This document shows positions 8,276 to 16,193 of a DNA stretch of 64,000 nt, piece after piece. The stretch is from Sphingomicrobium flavum. GTDB lineage: Bacteria; Pseudomonadota; Alphaproteobacteria; Sphingomonadales; Sphingomonadaceae. Numbering within the stretch: position 1 is the stretch's first letter; each line of letters starts with the position of its first letter. Location of the stretch: the NCBI RefSeq assembly GCF_024721605.1, contig NZ_CP102630.1, forward strand, positions 868,001 through 932,000, written 5' to 3'. The notes beneath the pieces are model-generated. The model searched no databases. It was not told the origin of the DNA and was given only the letters and a program-made list of their open reading frames with translations. Made by a program: the position numbers and the translations under genes.

Positions 8276-8590
8276 ATGCCCAATATGGAAGACATCCTCA
8301 AAATGGCGCAGCAGGCGCAGGCCGATCTGGCGCGCGCGCAGGAGGAATTGGACAAAATTGAGGTCGAAGGGCAGTCAGGCGGCGGTCTGGTTTCGATCAA
8401 GGCCAGCGCCAAGGGCCGCATCATCGGCGTTTCGATCGATAACAGCCTGATCGTCCCTGAAGACAAGGGCATGCTCGAAGATCTCGTCGCCGCCGCCTTC
8501 AACGACGCCAAGGTCAAGGCCGATCAGGCCGCTGCCGAGGAAATGAAGAAGGCGATGCCCGCCGGTTTCCCGACCCCGCCGGGCTTCTAA
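8276..8590 (+). CDS. YbaB/EbfC-family nucleoid-associated protein
   Basis: A 104-residue DNA-binding protein of the YbaB/EbfC family, which dimerises into a tweezer shape and coats DNA. An N-terminal helix MEDILKMAQQAQ is followed by the central sheet with GGGLVSIKASAKGRI. I chose ATG 8276, one base after the dnaX stop and after AAAGGCGG; ATG 8258 would overlap dnaX and gives a non-family N-terminus. Being next to dnaX (and usually recR) is conserved, but recR is not the next gene here. Confidence 0.9.
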   Translation: MPNMEDILKMAQQAQADLARAQEELDKIEVEGQSGGGLVSIKASAKGRIIGVSIDNSLIVPEDKGMLEDLVAAAFNDAKVKADQAAAEEMKKAMPAGFPTPPGF

Positions 8591-8659
8591 CCCCAACTGA
8601 ACCCTTGCCTTTGTCCGGGCGTTCGTCATGTTGACCTCATTGTCAGCAGGGAGAAGCGC

Positions 8660-10294
8660 GTGACCCTAAGGCTCGGAACGATGCAGGATTGGCCGCTCAA
8701 CGTGATGCGGCTCGTGGACCATGCCGAGCGCGAGCACGGGCAGAACGAAGTCGTGTCCGCATGGGCGGATGGTTCCACCACCCGCACCAATTGGGGCACC
8801 ATCGTCGCCAAGGCACGCCAGACCGCGCAGGCGCTCGAGGCTGCAGGCGTGAAGCCCGGCGACCGCGTCGCCACGCTGGCGATGAACCATGATCGCCACC
8901 TGACCAGCTGGTATGGCGCGATCGGCATGGGCGGGGTCATCCACACCATCAACCCGCGTCTCTTCCCCGAACAGCTCGCCTATATCGGCAACCATGCCGA
9001 GGATAAGATCCTCTTCTACGACGCCATGATGGCCCCGCTGGTCGAAGCGCTGAAGCAGCATTGGACCACGATCGAGAAATATATCGTCTACGACCCGCCC
9101 GAAGGCTGGGAAGGGGACCAGTCATTCGAAGACTGGATCGGCGGCCATGACGGCGACTATCAGTGGGTCGATGCAGACGAACGCGATCCGGTCGGCCTGT
9201 GCTACACGTCGGGCACCACGGGCAATCCCAAGGGCGTCATCTATGAGCACCGCTCGATGGTCATCCATGCGCTGGCCGGGATCCAGCCCGATTGCTTCAA
9301 CCTGTCCGAACGCTCGGTCGCGCTGCCCATCGTGCCGATGTTCCACGCCAATGCCTGGGGCATGCCCTTCGCCGCCCCGATGACCGGCTGCAAGATGGTG
9401 CTGTCCGCCGATTATTCGGCGCCGCGCATGGTCAAGCTCTTCCGCGAGGAAAAGGTCACCCATTCGGCCGGGGTGCCGACCATCTGGGTCGACATGATCG
9501 CGCATATCGAAAAGACGGGCGAGGATCTCGGCCCGCTCCAGAACGTCACCATCGGCGGCTCGGCCGCCCCGCGCGCCATGATCAAATGGTTTCGCGCCCG
9601 CGACATCCAGGTCGGCCACGCCTGGGGCATGACCGAATTGAGCCCGCTCGGCACCATCGGCGGCAAGCCGGCCGAATGGGACGCGATGAGCGATGAGGAG
9701 CAGGTCGATTATACCGCGCGGCAGGGAAGGGTGCCCTTCGGCATCGAAATGCGCATCATCGGCGATGACGGGCAGGAATTGCCCCGCGACGGCAAAAGCT
9801 CGGGAAATCTGGAGGTGCGCGGTGCCTGGGTCGTCGATCGCTATTTCAAGGCCGATGCCCCCGCCACCGACAAGGACGGCTGGTTCGACACCGGCGACGT
9901 TGCCTGCCTCCACCCCGATGGCAGCATGCAGATTACCGACCGCTCCAAGGACGTCATCAAATCGGGCGGCGAATGGATCAGCTCGATCGAACTGGAAAAT
10001 GCCGCCATCGGCATCGATGGCGTGCACGAAGCCGCCTGCATCGGCATCTTCCACCCCAAATGGGACGAACGCCCGCTGCTGGTCTGCGTCCGCGAAGACG
10101 GCAGCCAGGTGAGCGCCGACGACATTATCGCCGGCCTCAAGGGTCAGGTCGCCAAATGGTGGATCCCCGATGCCGTCGAATTCGTCGATGAACTCCCCCA
10201 CACCGCCACAGGCAAACTTTCAAAAAAGACGCTAAGAGAACAGTTTAGCGATTATAGCTTCGACGGCGTGGAAAGCATGACCGGCCGCGACTAG
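8660..10294 (+). CDS. Long-chain acyl-CoA synthetase (AMP-binding)
   Basis: A 544-residue ANL-superfamily adenylating enzyme that probably activates medium- or long-chain fatty acids to CoA thioesters. The P-loop motif [11 protein letters not shown], the adenine motif [11 protein letters not shown], the hinge [13 protein letters not shown] and the C-terminal catalytic lysine in TATGKLSKK are present. GTG 8660 is chosen over ATG 8681: a GGGAG stands seven bases before it. The very close resemblance of its layout to FadD-type enzymes supports beta-oxidation, but substrate length is not readable. Confidence 0.9.
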   Translation: MTLRLGTMQDWPLNVMRLVDHAEREHGQNEVVSAWADGSTTRTNWGTIVAKARQTAQALEAAGVKPGDRVATLAMNHDRHLTSWYGAIGMGGVIHTINPRLFPEQLAYIGNHAEDKILFYDAMMAPLVEALKQHWTTIEKYIVYDPPEGWEGDQSFEDWIGGHDGDYQWVDADERDPVGLCYTSGTTGNPKGVIYEHRSMVIHALAGIQPDCFNLSERSVALPIVPMFHANAWGMPFAAPMTGCKMVLSADYSAPRMVKLFREEKVTHSAGVPTIWVDMIAHIEKTGEDLGPLQNVTIGGSAAPRAMIKWFRARDIQVGHAWGMTELSPLGTIGGKPAEWDAMSDEEQVDYTARQGRVPFGIEMRIIGDDGQELPRDGKSSGNLEVRGAWVVDRYFKADAPATDKDGWFDTGDVACLHPDGSMQITDRSKDVIKSGGEWISSIELENAAIGIDGVHEAACIGIFHPKWDERPLLVCVREDGSQVSADDIIAGLKGQVAKWWIPDAVEFVDELPHTATGKLSKKTLREQFSDYSFDGVESMTGRD

Positions 10295-10665
10295 GCGTCA
10301 GGCTCGGGCCTTCACCCGCAGCCACCGGCTGCAAAACGACGGGGCCCGTTCTGGGCCGGGGAGGTCTTGCTTGCCGAGCTACAGCAAAGCGTCGGATGGC
10401 TGACGACGGTCCTTCAACCCTTCGGTCCGCGCCCACCTAGGTCTTGGCCAATCCCGCAACGGTCCCCGCCGTTCGCACCTGCAGAATAGGTCAAACGCTC
10501 CGTCAATACCGTCCGAACCGGGTCCGAAACGGTAGAGAACCCTCGTAACCTCCTCCATTTGGGACCAAACCTGCGCCTCCGCATCGCGCCATTGCGCGGC
10601 GCGCGCCTTTTCGCTAGGCGACTGCGCAACATTTCCACTCCCTTTTTCAAGGACATCAGCGACCC
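10295..10665. other. 371-base intergenic region upstream of ettA
   Basis: No convincing coding region on either strand. It holds two small hairpins close together, GCAGCC-ACC-GGCTGC (10318-10332) and GGCCC-GTTCT-GGGCC (10343-10357), neither followed by a T-run, and an imperfect element at 10508-10533 in which ACCGT and ACGGT enclose two direct copies of GTCCGAA. The length suggests a leader or promoter region for ettA, but I cannot assign a regulator. Confidence 0.4.
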
Positions 10666-12339
10666 ATGGCCGCCCAATATGCTTTCGTCATGAAGGATAT
10701 GACCAAGTCCTTCCCCGGTGCTCCCAAGCCCGTGCTTTCCAACATCAACCTGCAATTCTACCAGGGCGCCAAGATCGGCATCGTCGGCCCCAACGGTGCG
10801 GGTAAATCCACGCTGATGAAGATCATGGCGGGCATCGACACCGATTATTCGGGCGAAGCCTGGCCGGGCGAGAATATCTCGGTCGGCTACCTCCCGCAGG
10901 AGCCCGAGCTCGATCCCACCAAGACCGTGCTGGAAAACGTCAAGGATGGCGCGCGCGAAACCGCGGACATGGTCGATCGCTACAACCAGATCGCCGCCGA
11001 AATGGCAGAGCCTGACGCCGACTATGAGAAGCTTGGCGATGAAATGGGCGAACTCCAGACCAAGATCGACGCGGTCGACGGCTGGACGCTCGACAACCAG
11101 CTCGAAATCGCGATGGAGGCCCTGCGCTGCCCGCCGTCGGATGCATCGGTCGAAAACCTTTCAGGCGGTGAAAAGCGCCGCGTCGCGCTCACCCGCTTGC
11201 TGATCCAGAAGCCGGACATCCTGCTCTTGGACGAACCGACCAACCATCTCGATGCCGAAAGCGTCGAATGGCTGGAAAACCATCTCAAGGAATATGCGGG
11301 CGCGGTGCTGATGATCACCCACGATCGCTACTTCCTCGACAATGTGGTGGGCTGGATCCTTGAGCTCGATCGCGGGAAATACTTCCCGTACGAAGGCAAT
11401 TATTCCACCTATCTGGAAAAGAAGGCCAAGCGCCTCGAACAGGAAGCGCGCGAGGAATCGGGCCGCCAGAAATCGCTGTCACGCGAGCTGGAATGGATCC
11501 GCCAGACCCCGGCCGCCCGCCAGACCAAGTCCAAGGCGCGTATCCGCAAGTTTGAAGAACTGCAGGACGCCCAGAACGACCGCAAGCCCGGCAAGGCCCA
11601 GATCGTCATCCAGGTCCCCGAACGCCTCGGCGGCAAGGTGATCGAGGTGGAGAATATCTCCAAGGCTTACGGCGACAAATTGCTGTTCGAAGATTTGACC
11701 TTCTCGCTGCCGCCCGGCGGCATTGTCGGCGTGATCGGCCCCAACGGCGCTGGTAAATCGACCCTGTTCAAGATCATCACCGGCCAGGAAACGCCCGACA
11801 GCGGCAAGATCGAAGTGGGTGAGACCGTCCGCCTCGGCTATGTCGACCAGAGCCGCGATCACCTCGATCCCAAGAATAACGTCTGGGAAGAGATTTCAGA
11901 TGGCCTCGATTATATGCAGGTCAACGGCCACGACACCTCGACCCGCGCCTATGTCGGTGCCTTCAACTTCAAGGGCGCGGACCAGCAGAAAAATGTCGGC
12001 AAGCTGTCAGGCGGTGAACGCAACCGCGTCCATATCGCCAAGATGCTGAAGACCGGCGGCAACGTGCTGCTGCTCGACGAACCGACGAACGATCTGGATG
12101 TCGAAACGCTGGGCGCACTGGAAGAAGCCATCGAAAATTTCGCCGGCTGCGCCGTGGTCATCTCGCACGACCGCTTCTTCCTCGATCGCCTGGCCACCCA
12201 CATCCTCGCCTTCGAAGGCGACAGCCATGTGGAATGGTTTGAGGGGAACTTCGAAGCCTATGAGGAGGATAAGCGGCGGCGCCTCGGCGACGCCGCGGAT
12301 CGTCCGACGCGTTTGGCGTACAAGAAGCTGACGCGGTAA
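10666..12339 (+). CDS. ettA: Energy-dependent translational throttle protein EttA (ABC-F ATPase)
   Basis: A 557-residue cytoplasmic ABC-F protein with two nucleotide-binding domains and no membrane segment; EttA binds the ribosomal E site and gates entry into elongation according to ATP/ADP. Walker A is GPNGAGKST in both halves (about residues 39-47 and 358-366), the signatures are LSGGEKRRV and LSGGERNRV, and Walker B are LLLDEPTNHLD and LLLDEPTNDLD. A charged linker rich in Lys/Arg/Glu separates the halves. The full-length match to the EttA subgroup, including the arm insertion near residues 95-140, makes this more specific than generic ABC-F. Confidence 0.93.
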   Translation: MAAQYAFVMKDMTKSFPGAPKPVLSNINLQFYQGAKIGIVGPNGAGKSTLMKIMAGIDTDYSGEAWPGENISVGYLPQEPELDPTKTVLENVKDGARETADMVDRYNQIAAEMAEPDADYEKLGDEMGELQTKIDAVDGWTLDNQLEIAMEALRCPPSDASVENLSGGEKRRVALTRLLIQKPDILLLDEPTNHLDAESVEWLENHLKEYAGAVLMITHDRYFLDNVVGWILELDRGKYFPYEGNYSTYLEKKAKRLEQEAREESGRQKSLSRELEWIRQTPAARQTKSKARIRKFEELQDAQNDRKPGKAQIVIQVPERLGGKVIEVENISKAYGDKLLFEDLTFSLPPGGIVGVIGPNGAGKSTLFKIITGQETPDSGKIEVGETVRLGYVDQSRDHLDPKNNVWEEISDGLDYMQVNGHDTSTRAYVGAFNFKGADQQKNVGKLSGGERNRVHIAKMLKTGGNVLLLDEPTNDLDVETLGALEEAIENFAGCAVVISHDRFFLDRLATHILAFEGDSHVEWFEGNFEAYEEDKRRRLGDAADRPTRLAYKKLTR

Positions 12340-12406
12340 GCTTTGCAAGTCGCTGTGCCTAACTTCGGGCCGTGCCAAGGCTTGACGAGTGGTTTTTAAG
12401 AGTGTC

Positions 12407-12433
12407 TTTTCCCCTGCTTCAGGCAGGGGAAAA
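12407..12433 (+). promoter_or_regulatory. Hairpin overlapping the amidohydrolase ribosome binding site
   Basis: An 11-bp perfect inverted repeat (TTTTCCCCTGC against GCAGGGGAAAA) with a 5-base loop. Its 3' arm contains the AGGGGA that serves as the ribosome binding site for ATG 12437. It could close translation initiation, and with its U-rich 5' side may also act on the minus strand as a terminator. No T-run follows on the plus strand. Confidence 0.55.
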
Positions 12434-12436
12434 AAG

Positions 12437-13393
12437 ATGCGTATGGTCCTCGCGCTAGCTACATTGCTGACCGCAAGCCTCGGACACGCTCAAGAGGCAC
12501 CGCGTAATTTGCCGGAACGCGTCATCGACGTGCACCTTCATTTCTATCCAGAAGACATGAAGGTCCCACCCGTGCCGTACCGTGGTGCTGATCCGGCTGG
12601 CAGGACGGCGCCGATGCCAAAGACAGGCGCGGAACTGCGGGAATTGACGATAGCGGCAATGCAACGCAACAATATCGTCATCGGCATGATATCGATGGCA
12701 ACTGGCAACCCAGGACAGTTCGAAATCGCCAGGAATTGGCAAGTCGAAGGTGGGCCGAAAATCTTGGTCGGTGGCAGCTCCCGAACGGTAATGGGCGAGC
12801 AAACGCCCGAGCAGGTAGCCTCGTTGTACGATGCAGGCGATATGTTCTACCTCGGTGAGTTGGGGTTGCAATATCTCGGCCATACCCTCGACGAAGCGAA
12901 ATTCGAGCCTTACCTTGCGATTGCCGAAGCCAAAGGCATACCGGTCGCGATCCACACGGGACTGGGGTCACCGGAAATGGCAAGGGGGCCCGCACCTGAC
13001 TTCCGCATTGATATGGGCAATCCACTGCGCCTTGAAGAAGTGCTCATCCGTCACCCCAAGTTGAAGATATGGGCTATGCATGCAGGATTTCCGTGGGACG
13101 CTGAGATGTTTGCCATCATGCAACAATTCACCAATGTCTATGTAGATTTGGGCGTTCATACCTGGCTGATGCCGCAGGACGTATTTGACGCTCGCTTAAA
13201 GTGGCTGATGGACATGGGAATGGGTAAGCGCATTATGTTCGGCACTGACCAAATGTTTTGGCCGCAGGCAATCGACGAGGCGGTGGCGAAAGTGGAAAAC
13301 AGCGCCGTTCTGACCCGAGAACAGAAAGACGACATCTTCTACAATAACGCCGTGCGTTTTTTCGGTTTCGATGACAGCCCGGATAGTGACTGA
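12437..13393 (+). CDS. Exported amidohydrolase-2 family protein
   Basis: A 318-residue TIM-barrel metal-dependent hydrolase or decarboxylase (amidohydrolase 2 superfamily). The signal peptide is MRMVLALATLLTASLGHAQ, so it is probably periplasmic. Metal-ligand motifs DVHLHF, IHTG, MHAGFPW and GTDQMFW are in order. ATG 12437 is chosen over 12389, because it gives the clean signal peptide and follows AGGGGA. Base use is AT-richer than its neighbours (about 47-50% GC in two 60-base lines I counted), suggesting acquisition. The substrate is unknown; characterised relatives include aromatic-acid decarboxylases and lactonases. Confidence 0.75.
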   Translation: MRMVLALATLLTASLGHAQEAPRNLPERVIDVHLHFYPEDMKVPPVPYRGADPAGRTAPMPKTGAELRELTIAAMQRNNIVIGMISMATGNPGQFEIARNWQVEGGPKILVGGSSRTVMGEQTPEQVASLYDAGDMFYLGELGLQYLGHTLDEAKFEPYLAIAEAKGIPVAIHTGLGSPEMARGPAPDFRIDMGNPLRLEEVLIRHPKLKIWAMHAGFPWDAEMFAIMQQFTNVYVDLGVHTWLMPQDVFDARLKWLMDMGMGKRIMFGTDQMFWPQAIDEAVAKVENSAVLTREQKDDIFYNNAVRFFGFDDSPDSD

Positions 13394-13435
13394 GGTAGCT
13401 GAATTTCGATACCGCGCCGTACCGGCGCACGGTCA

Positions 13436-13789
13436 TTAGCTCCTCGAAGAATCTCCATCATCGGTAATTGCCTTAACTTCGATCTCCACACCCTTGTCCG
13501 CTTCTTGCTTGGCTGCCCGCGCCTTCTCCGCCGCCCGCTCGGCAATTTCGCCGGCGCGTTCGGCGGCTTCCAGGATACGCTGCTTGACGCGTTCGGCAAT
13601 GGCAGGGGCTTCTTCCCTCAGGCGTGCCGCTTCATCGCGGGCGCGGCGGATGGCTTCATTGGCTTCTTCCAGAGCGATGGTGCGCGCTTCGCTGGCCGCC
13701 GCCAATGCTTCATCACGCGCGGTGCGAGCGGCATCCTTGGCGCGCTCATAATGCTCTTTGGCCAGCTGCAATTTCTCTTCTCTCGACAT
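13436..13789 (-). CDS. Hypothetical Ala/Glu/Arg-rich coiled-coil protein
   Basis: A 117-residue soluble protein that is nearly one continuous charged helix (for instance EEANEAIRRARDEAARLREE), then a short acidic tail ending DDGDSSRS. No signal peptide or known domain. Composition resembles apolipoprotein-like or stress-related helical repeat proteins, but I do not assign a function. ATG 13789 begins MSREEKLQLAK. An AT-rich palindrome lies 29-46 bases upstream and may be its promoter or operator. Confidence 0.6.
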   Translation of the reverse strand: MSREEKLQLAKEHYERAKDAARTARDEALAAASEARTIALEEANEAIRRARDEAARLREEAPAIAERVKQRILEAAERAGEIAERAAEKARAAKQEADKGVEIEVKAITDDGDSSRS

Positions 13790-13817
13790 CGCTATATTCC
13801 CAAAACAGAGTCTTACC

Positions 13818-13835
13818 GTATTACATATATAATAC
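13818..13835. promoter_or_regulatory. AT-rich palindrome upstream of the coiled-coil gene
   Basis: GTATTA-N6-TAATAC, a perfect 6-bp inverted repeat in an otherwise GC-rich region. It lies where the promoter of the minus-strand gene starting at 13789 should be and reads TATTATAT on that strand, so it may be a -10 region, an operator, or both. Confidence 0.4.
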
Positions 13836-13879
13836 AGATAGTCGATGTGATCAAGATGGTCGGAGAGTTTCAACAGACC

Positions 13880-13965
13880 CCGCTCAGGCTGAGCCTGTCG
13901 AAGCCTCACCGCATGCACCGCCGTCTGCGTGGCGCTGACCCTTCGACTTCGCTCAGGGTGAGCGG
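13880..13965. repeat. Inverted pair of sphingomonad REP-like elements
   Basis: One element at 13880-13905 (with GCTCAGGCTGAGC, then CTGTCGAAG) faces a second at 13938-13965 (CCTTCGACTTCGCTCAGGG then TGAGCGG). Both ends carry TCGAAG or its complement CTTCGA and GCTCA, so the 86-base unit can fold back on itself. This is the arrangement of REP pairs mobilised by RAYT transposases; no transposase gene is nearby. Confidence 0.55.
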
Positions 13966-14703
13966 GAGAGGGTAGTGGGGCCTGTCATGGAAAAACCCGG
14001 CAATTGACGATTGTTGGATACAAGTAGGATTTCATCTGCTTCAGCACTGGTCAGCTCTTTGACCCGGCCGGTGATACCCTACAGCGCGATGCCCGCTTTT
14101 TCTGCATCCGGACGGCTGAAGTTGACGAAGTTGACGACCCCCCATTTTCGCTGGATCGCGCGCTTATCGGAAAGAAAATGCAGGTGCCGGGCCAAGGCGA
14201 TAGCACGTGTGCCTTCAAAGCGCCCGGCACCTGCCGATCCGTTTGGACGGGTCGGGGAATTGCGCCGAGCAAATCGCCTTCCCGATCTGGACAACCCGCA
14301 AGCGCGCAATCGGTTCAATGCCAAAGTGGCGGGCGCCGGACGTAGCACGTGTGATTACACCGCCCGACACCCGCCCACTCGCCCAAAGGAGACGAGTGTT
14401 GGCCTGGCAAGGTCGGCTGATGCCGCCTTGCAACCCGATCCAACCGTTTGAAAGAGCCCCCAGATGCCAACAGGTGCCGGGGCCGAACGTCCGTACGCAC
14501 TGAACCCCGTCACCTGCCGCCCCGTTGTGAAACGGAGCCGAGGCCGGCAATGCCCCGGGCCATTCTTGGCGAATCCCCGTGCAGAGCCGCGTGTTACGAA
14601 AGGGAGAGAGCCTGATTTGCGGCCATCATTCAATCGCCCATTCAATGGGATGATAACCGTTATCGGCGAGCCGAGTCCTGACAGCGGCGAAACGAGAAGG
14701 TGT
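13966..14703. other. Gene-free 0.7-kb region
   Basis: I see no protein with recognisable domains on either strand; the longest open frames (about 90-146 codons) are low-complexity Arg/Pro/Ala translations typical of noncoding GC-rich DNA. A minus-strand stretch at about 14000-14150 reads somewhat protein-like but has an in-frame stop near 14088. The main content is the tandem hairpin series at 14181-14535. Confidence 0.5.
14181..14535. ncRNA. Three tandem two-hairpin modules, candidate structured RNA
   Basis: Three units start at about 14181, 14326 and 14471 (spacing about 145). Unit 1: CAGGTGCCGGGC (14181-14192) pairs perfectly with 14222-14233, followed by hairpin GATCCGT/ACGGGTC (14236-14253). 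Unit 2: GTGGCGGGCG (14326-14335) pairs with 14361-14370 with one mismatch, followed by CACTCG/CGAGTG (14376-14398). Unit 3: CAGGTGCCGGGG (14471-14482) pairs with 14505-14516 with one mismatch, followed by CCGTT/AACGG (14522-14535). Loops of units 1 and 2 share TAGCACGTGTG. The stem sequences differ while pairing is kept, as expected for conserved structure. Strand, promoter and terminator are not evident. Confidence 0.45.
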
Positions 14704-15297
14704 TCAGGGCGCTAACCAGCTTGCTTCAACCGCGCCGTCCGCAGCGAAGCGAAAGCCCGCGCGGCGATGCCCCTCATGGCTGAGCGAAAACCAGTCGAGC
14801 GAGGTGAGGGTGACCAGCAAGACTGCAAAATTCGCGCGGCCTTGTGCGGCGCGGTCATCATCGGGGGCAACTCCCTCAAGATCGGCCGGCAGATTGCTGG
14901 TCGGCGCACCGGCAGCGCTGCTCGGCGGCTGGGGGGCGAGATAGCAGCGTTTGGCAAAATTGGTCGCCGCCGCCCAGGCCGTATCGGTCACCGGACCATC
15001 CCGCTCGATCCGCGCGACACCCTTGCAGCGCAATTGCAGCTTGCCATCATGATCGTAGAGCAGGAGCCCGACCGCAGGCTCCGCCGCAATCACACTGACC
15101 TTGGGCGCGCGTGCATCGGTGTGAAAGCGCAGCGTGCGCGTTTCGGCATCATAATCGCGCAGCACCATGATCCGTTGATCCGCATCGGCCGTCGCCACCA
15201 CGACCTGGTGCATGGGATGACGCCAATCATTGCCCGCCGCCGCCAGCTGGGCCTCGGCATGGGCCAATACTTCCTTGAGCGTCTGCGGTGTCTCCAT
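14704..15297 (-). CDS. Pyridoxamine 5'-phosphate oxidase-like flavin-binding protein
   Basis: A 197-residue split-barrel protein of the PNPOx-like FMN-binding family. Features are HPMHQVVVATADADQR and RIMVLRDYDAETRTLRFHTD near the N-terminus, then the ATNFAKRCYLAPQPPS segment and a C-terminal HRRAGFRF. It may be an FMN-dependent oxidoreductase; the catalytic set of true PdxH (vitamin B6 synthesis) is not clearly complete, so I keep it generic. ATG 15297 (METPQTLKEV) is preferred to the longer reading from 15393, which adds a low-complexity tail across the divergent promoter of the DUF1905 gene. Confidence 0.75.
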   Translation of the reverse strand: METPQTLKEVLAHAEAQLAAAGNDWRHPMHQVVVATADADQRIMVLRDYDAETRTLRFHTDARAPKVSVIAAEPAVGLLLYDHDGKLQLRCKGVARIERDGPVTDTAWAAATNFAKRCYLAPQPPSSAAGAPTSNLPADLEGVAPDDDRAAQGRANFAVLLVTLTSLDWFSLSHEGHRRAGFRFAADGAVEASWLAP

Positions 15298-15342
15298 GCA
15301 ATCGCCATAGCGCCGCAGGGTCGTCGAGGGTAGGGGAGTGGG

Positions 15343-15629
15343 ATGATCCGTTTTACCGCACCCTTGTGGCGCTGGCAGGGTGGCAATTGGCATTTCATCA
15401 CCCTGCCGCAGGACGCCGCCGCCGAAATCCGCTTCGAGGCGGCCGGCCTTCGCGGCGGCTTCGGCTCGATCCGGGTCGAGGTGGAGATTGGCAGAGCAGC
15501 TGGAAGACCTCGCTATTCCCCGACAAGAAAAGCGAGAGCTTTCTCCTGCCCGTCAAGAAAGCGATCCGCATCGCCGAGGGGCTGGAAATCGATAATGAGG
15601 TGGAGGTGACGCTGCAGCCGCTCGGCTAG
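15343..15629 (+). pseudogene. DUF1905-domain protein, frameshifted
   Basis: From ATG 15343, after AGGGGAG, the reading gives a DUF1905 N-terminus (WHFITLPQDAAAEIR) up to VEVEIG near 15492. The rest of the domain (SSWKTSLFPDKKSESF, then LLPVKKAIRIAEGL) continues in another frame to the stop at 15627-15629. A duplicated AG in GGCAGAGCAGC near 15493-15497 (two extra bases) explains the shift; removing it restores a protein of about 95 residues. It is either a recent inactivation or an assembly error. Confidence 0.8.
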
Positions 15630-16135
15630 CGGTCCGAAACCCGTTCCCGGGCCTCGGAAATGCGCGCGGTGATGGCACCATAATCTTCCGCGCTCAGCAG
15701 TCCTTCCTCCCGAAGCGCAGACAGCTGCGCCTCGGCCTGCGCCAGCCGCGCTGTGGCATCGGCAGCGTCGTTGCTGCTGGTGTCGGTGATGTCCGGAAGG
15801 GGTTCACCCTTGGCCTTGGCGACGGTGCGGCGAATAGCCAGGTTGATAGCATCGCGCCGGCTCATCTCGCCGCGCTCGACCGCACCTTCCAGCGCGCCCA
15901 TTTGCTCGACATAGACCGGATTGCTGTCATTGACCGCATCATCGATCTCGTCGCTCAGTCGATCGAGCTCCGCCAGTCGCTTATCCATCTGCCCTAGCGA
16001 GCGGTCGAGCTGCGCATCGATCTGCGTCGCACTTCGGTCCGAACCGTCCCACCAGCTTTCGATATCGTCGCTCTTGACCAGGATGCCACCGATCGCTGCC
16101 AACCCCGTCAATCCGACCCAGAAAATTCCGCGCAT
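15626..16135 (-). CDS. Membrane-anchored hypothetical protein A, paralogue of its neighbour
   Basis: A 169-residue protein. The N-terminus MRGIFWVGLTGLAAIGGILV is a single hydrophobic anchor or uncleaved signal, followed by an acidic, helical domain with coiled-coil tendency (LAELDRLSDEIDD) and a C-terminal LAQAEAQLSALREEG. ATG 16135 follows AAGGGTG; a TTG at 16183 would add a tail that breaks the anchor. It shares anchor sequence and overall plan with the gene just upstream (16194-16751) and is cotranscribed with it. No known domain recognised. Confidence 0.7.
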   Translation of the reverse strand: MRGIFWVGLTGLAAIGGILVKSDDIESWWDGSDRSATQIDAQLDRSLGQMDKRLAELDRLSDEIDDAVNDSNPVYVEQMGALEGAVERGEMSRRDAINLAIRRTVAKAKGEPLPDITDTSSNDAADATARLAQAEAQLSALREEGLLSAEDYGAITARISEARERVSDR

Positions 16136-16193
16136 TGCATCACCCTTTCGCCCGCACTGTATCACAATGGCAATACAGCGCAAGGTCTGGCGG

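Noticed and set aside
14181-14535. Integron attC array or gene cassettes as an explanation of the tandem hairpins
   Set aside because: The units lack paired GTTRRRY/RYYYAAC ends and are too short to carry cassettes, and no integrase is near.
14181-14535. CRISPR array as an explanation of the repeated units
   Set aside because: Units are about 145 bases apart, differ in sequence and have no regular short repeats or cas genes.
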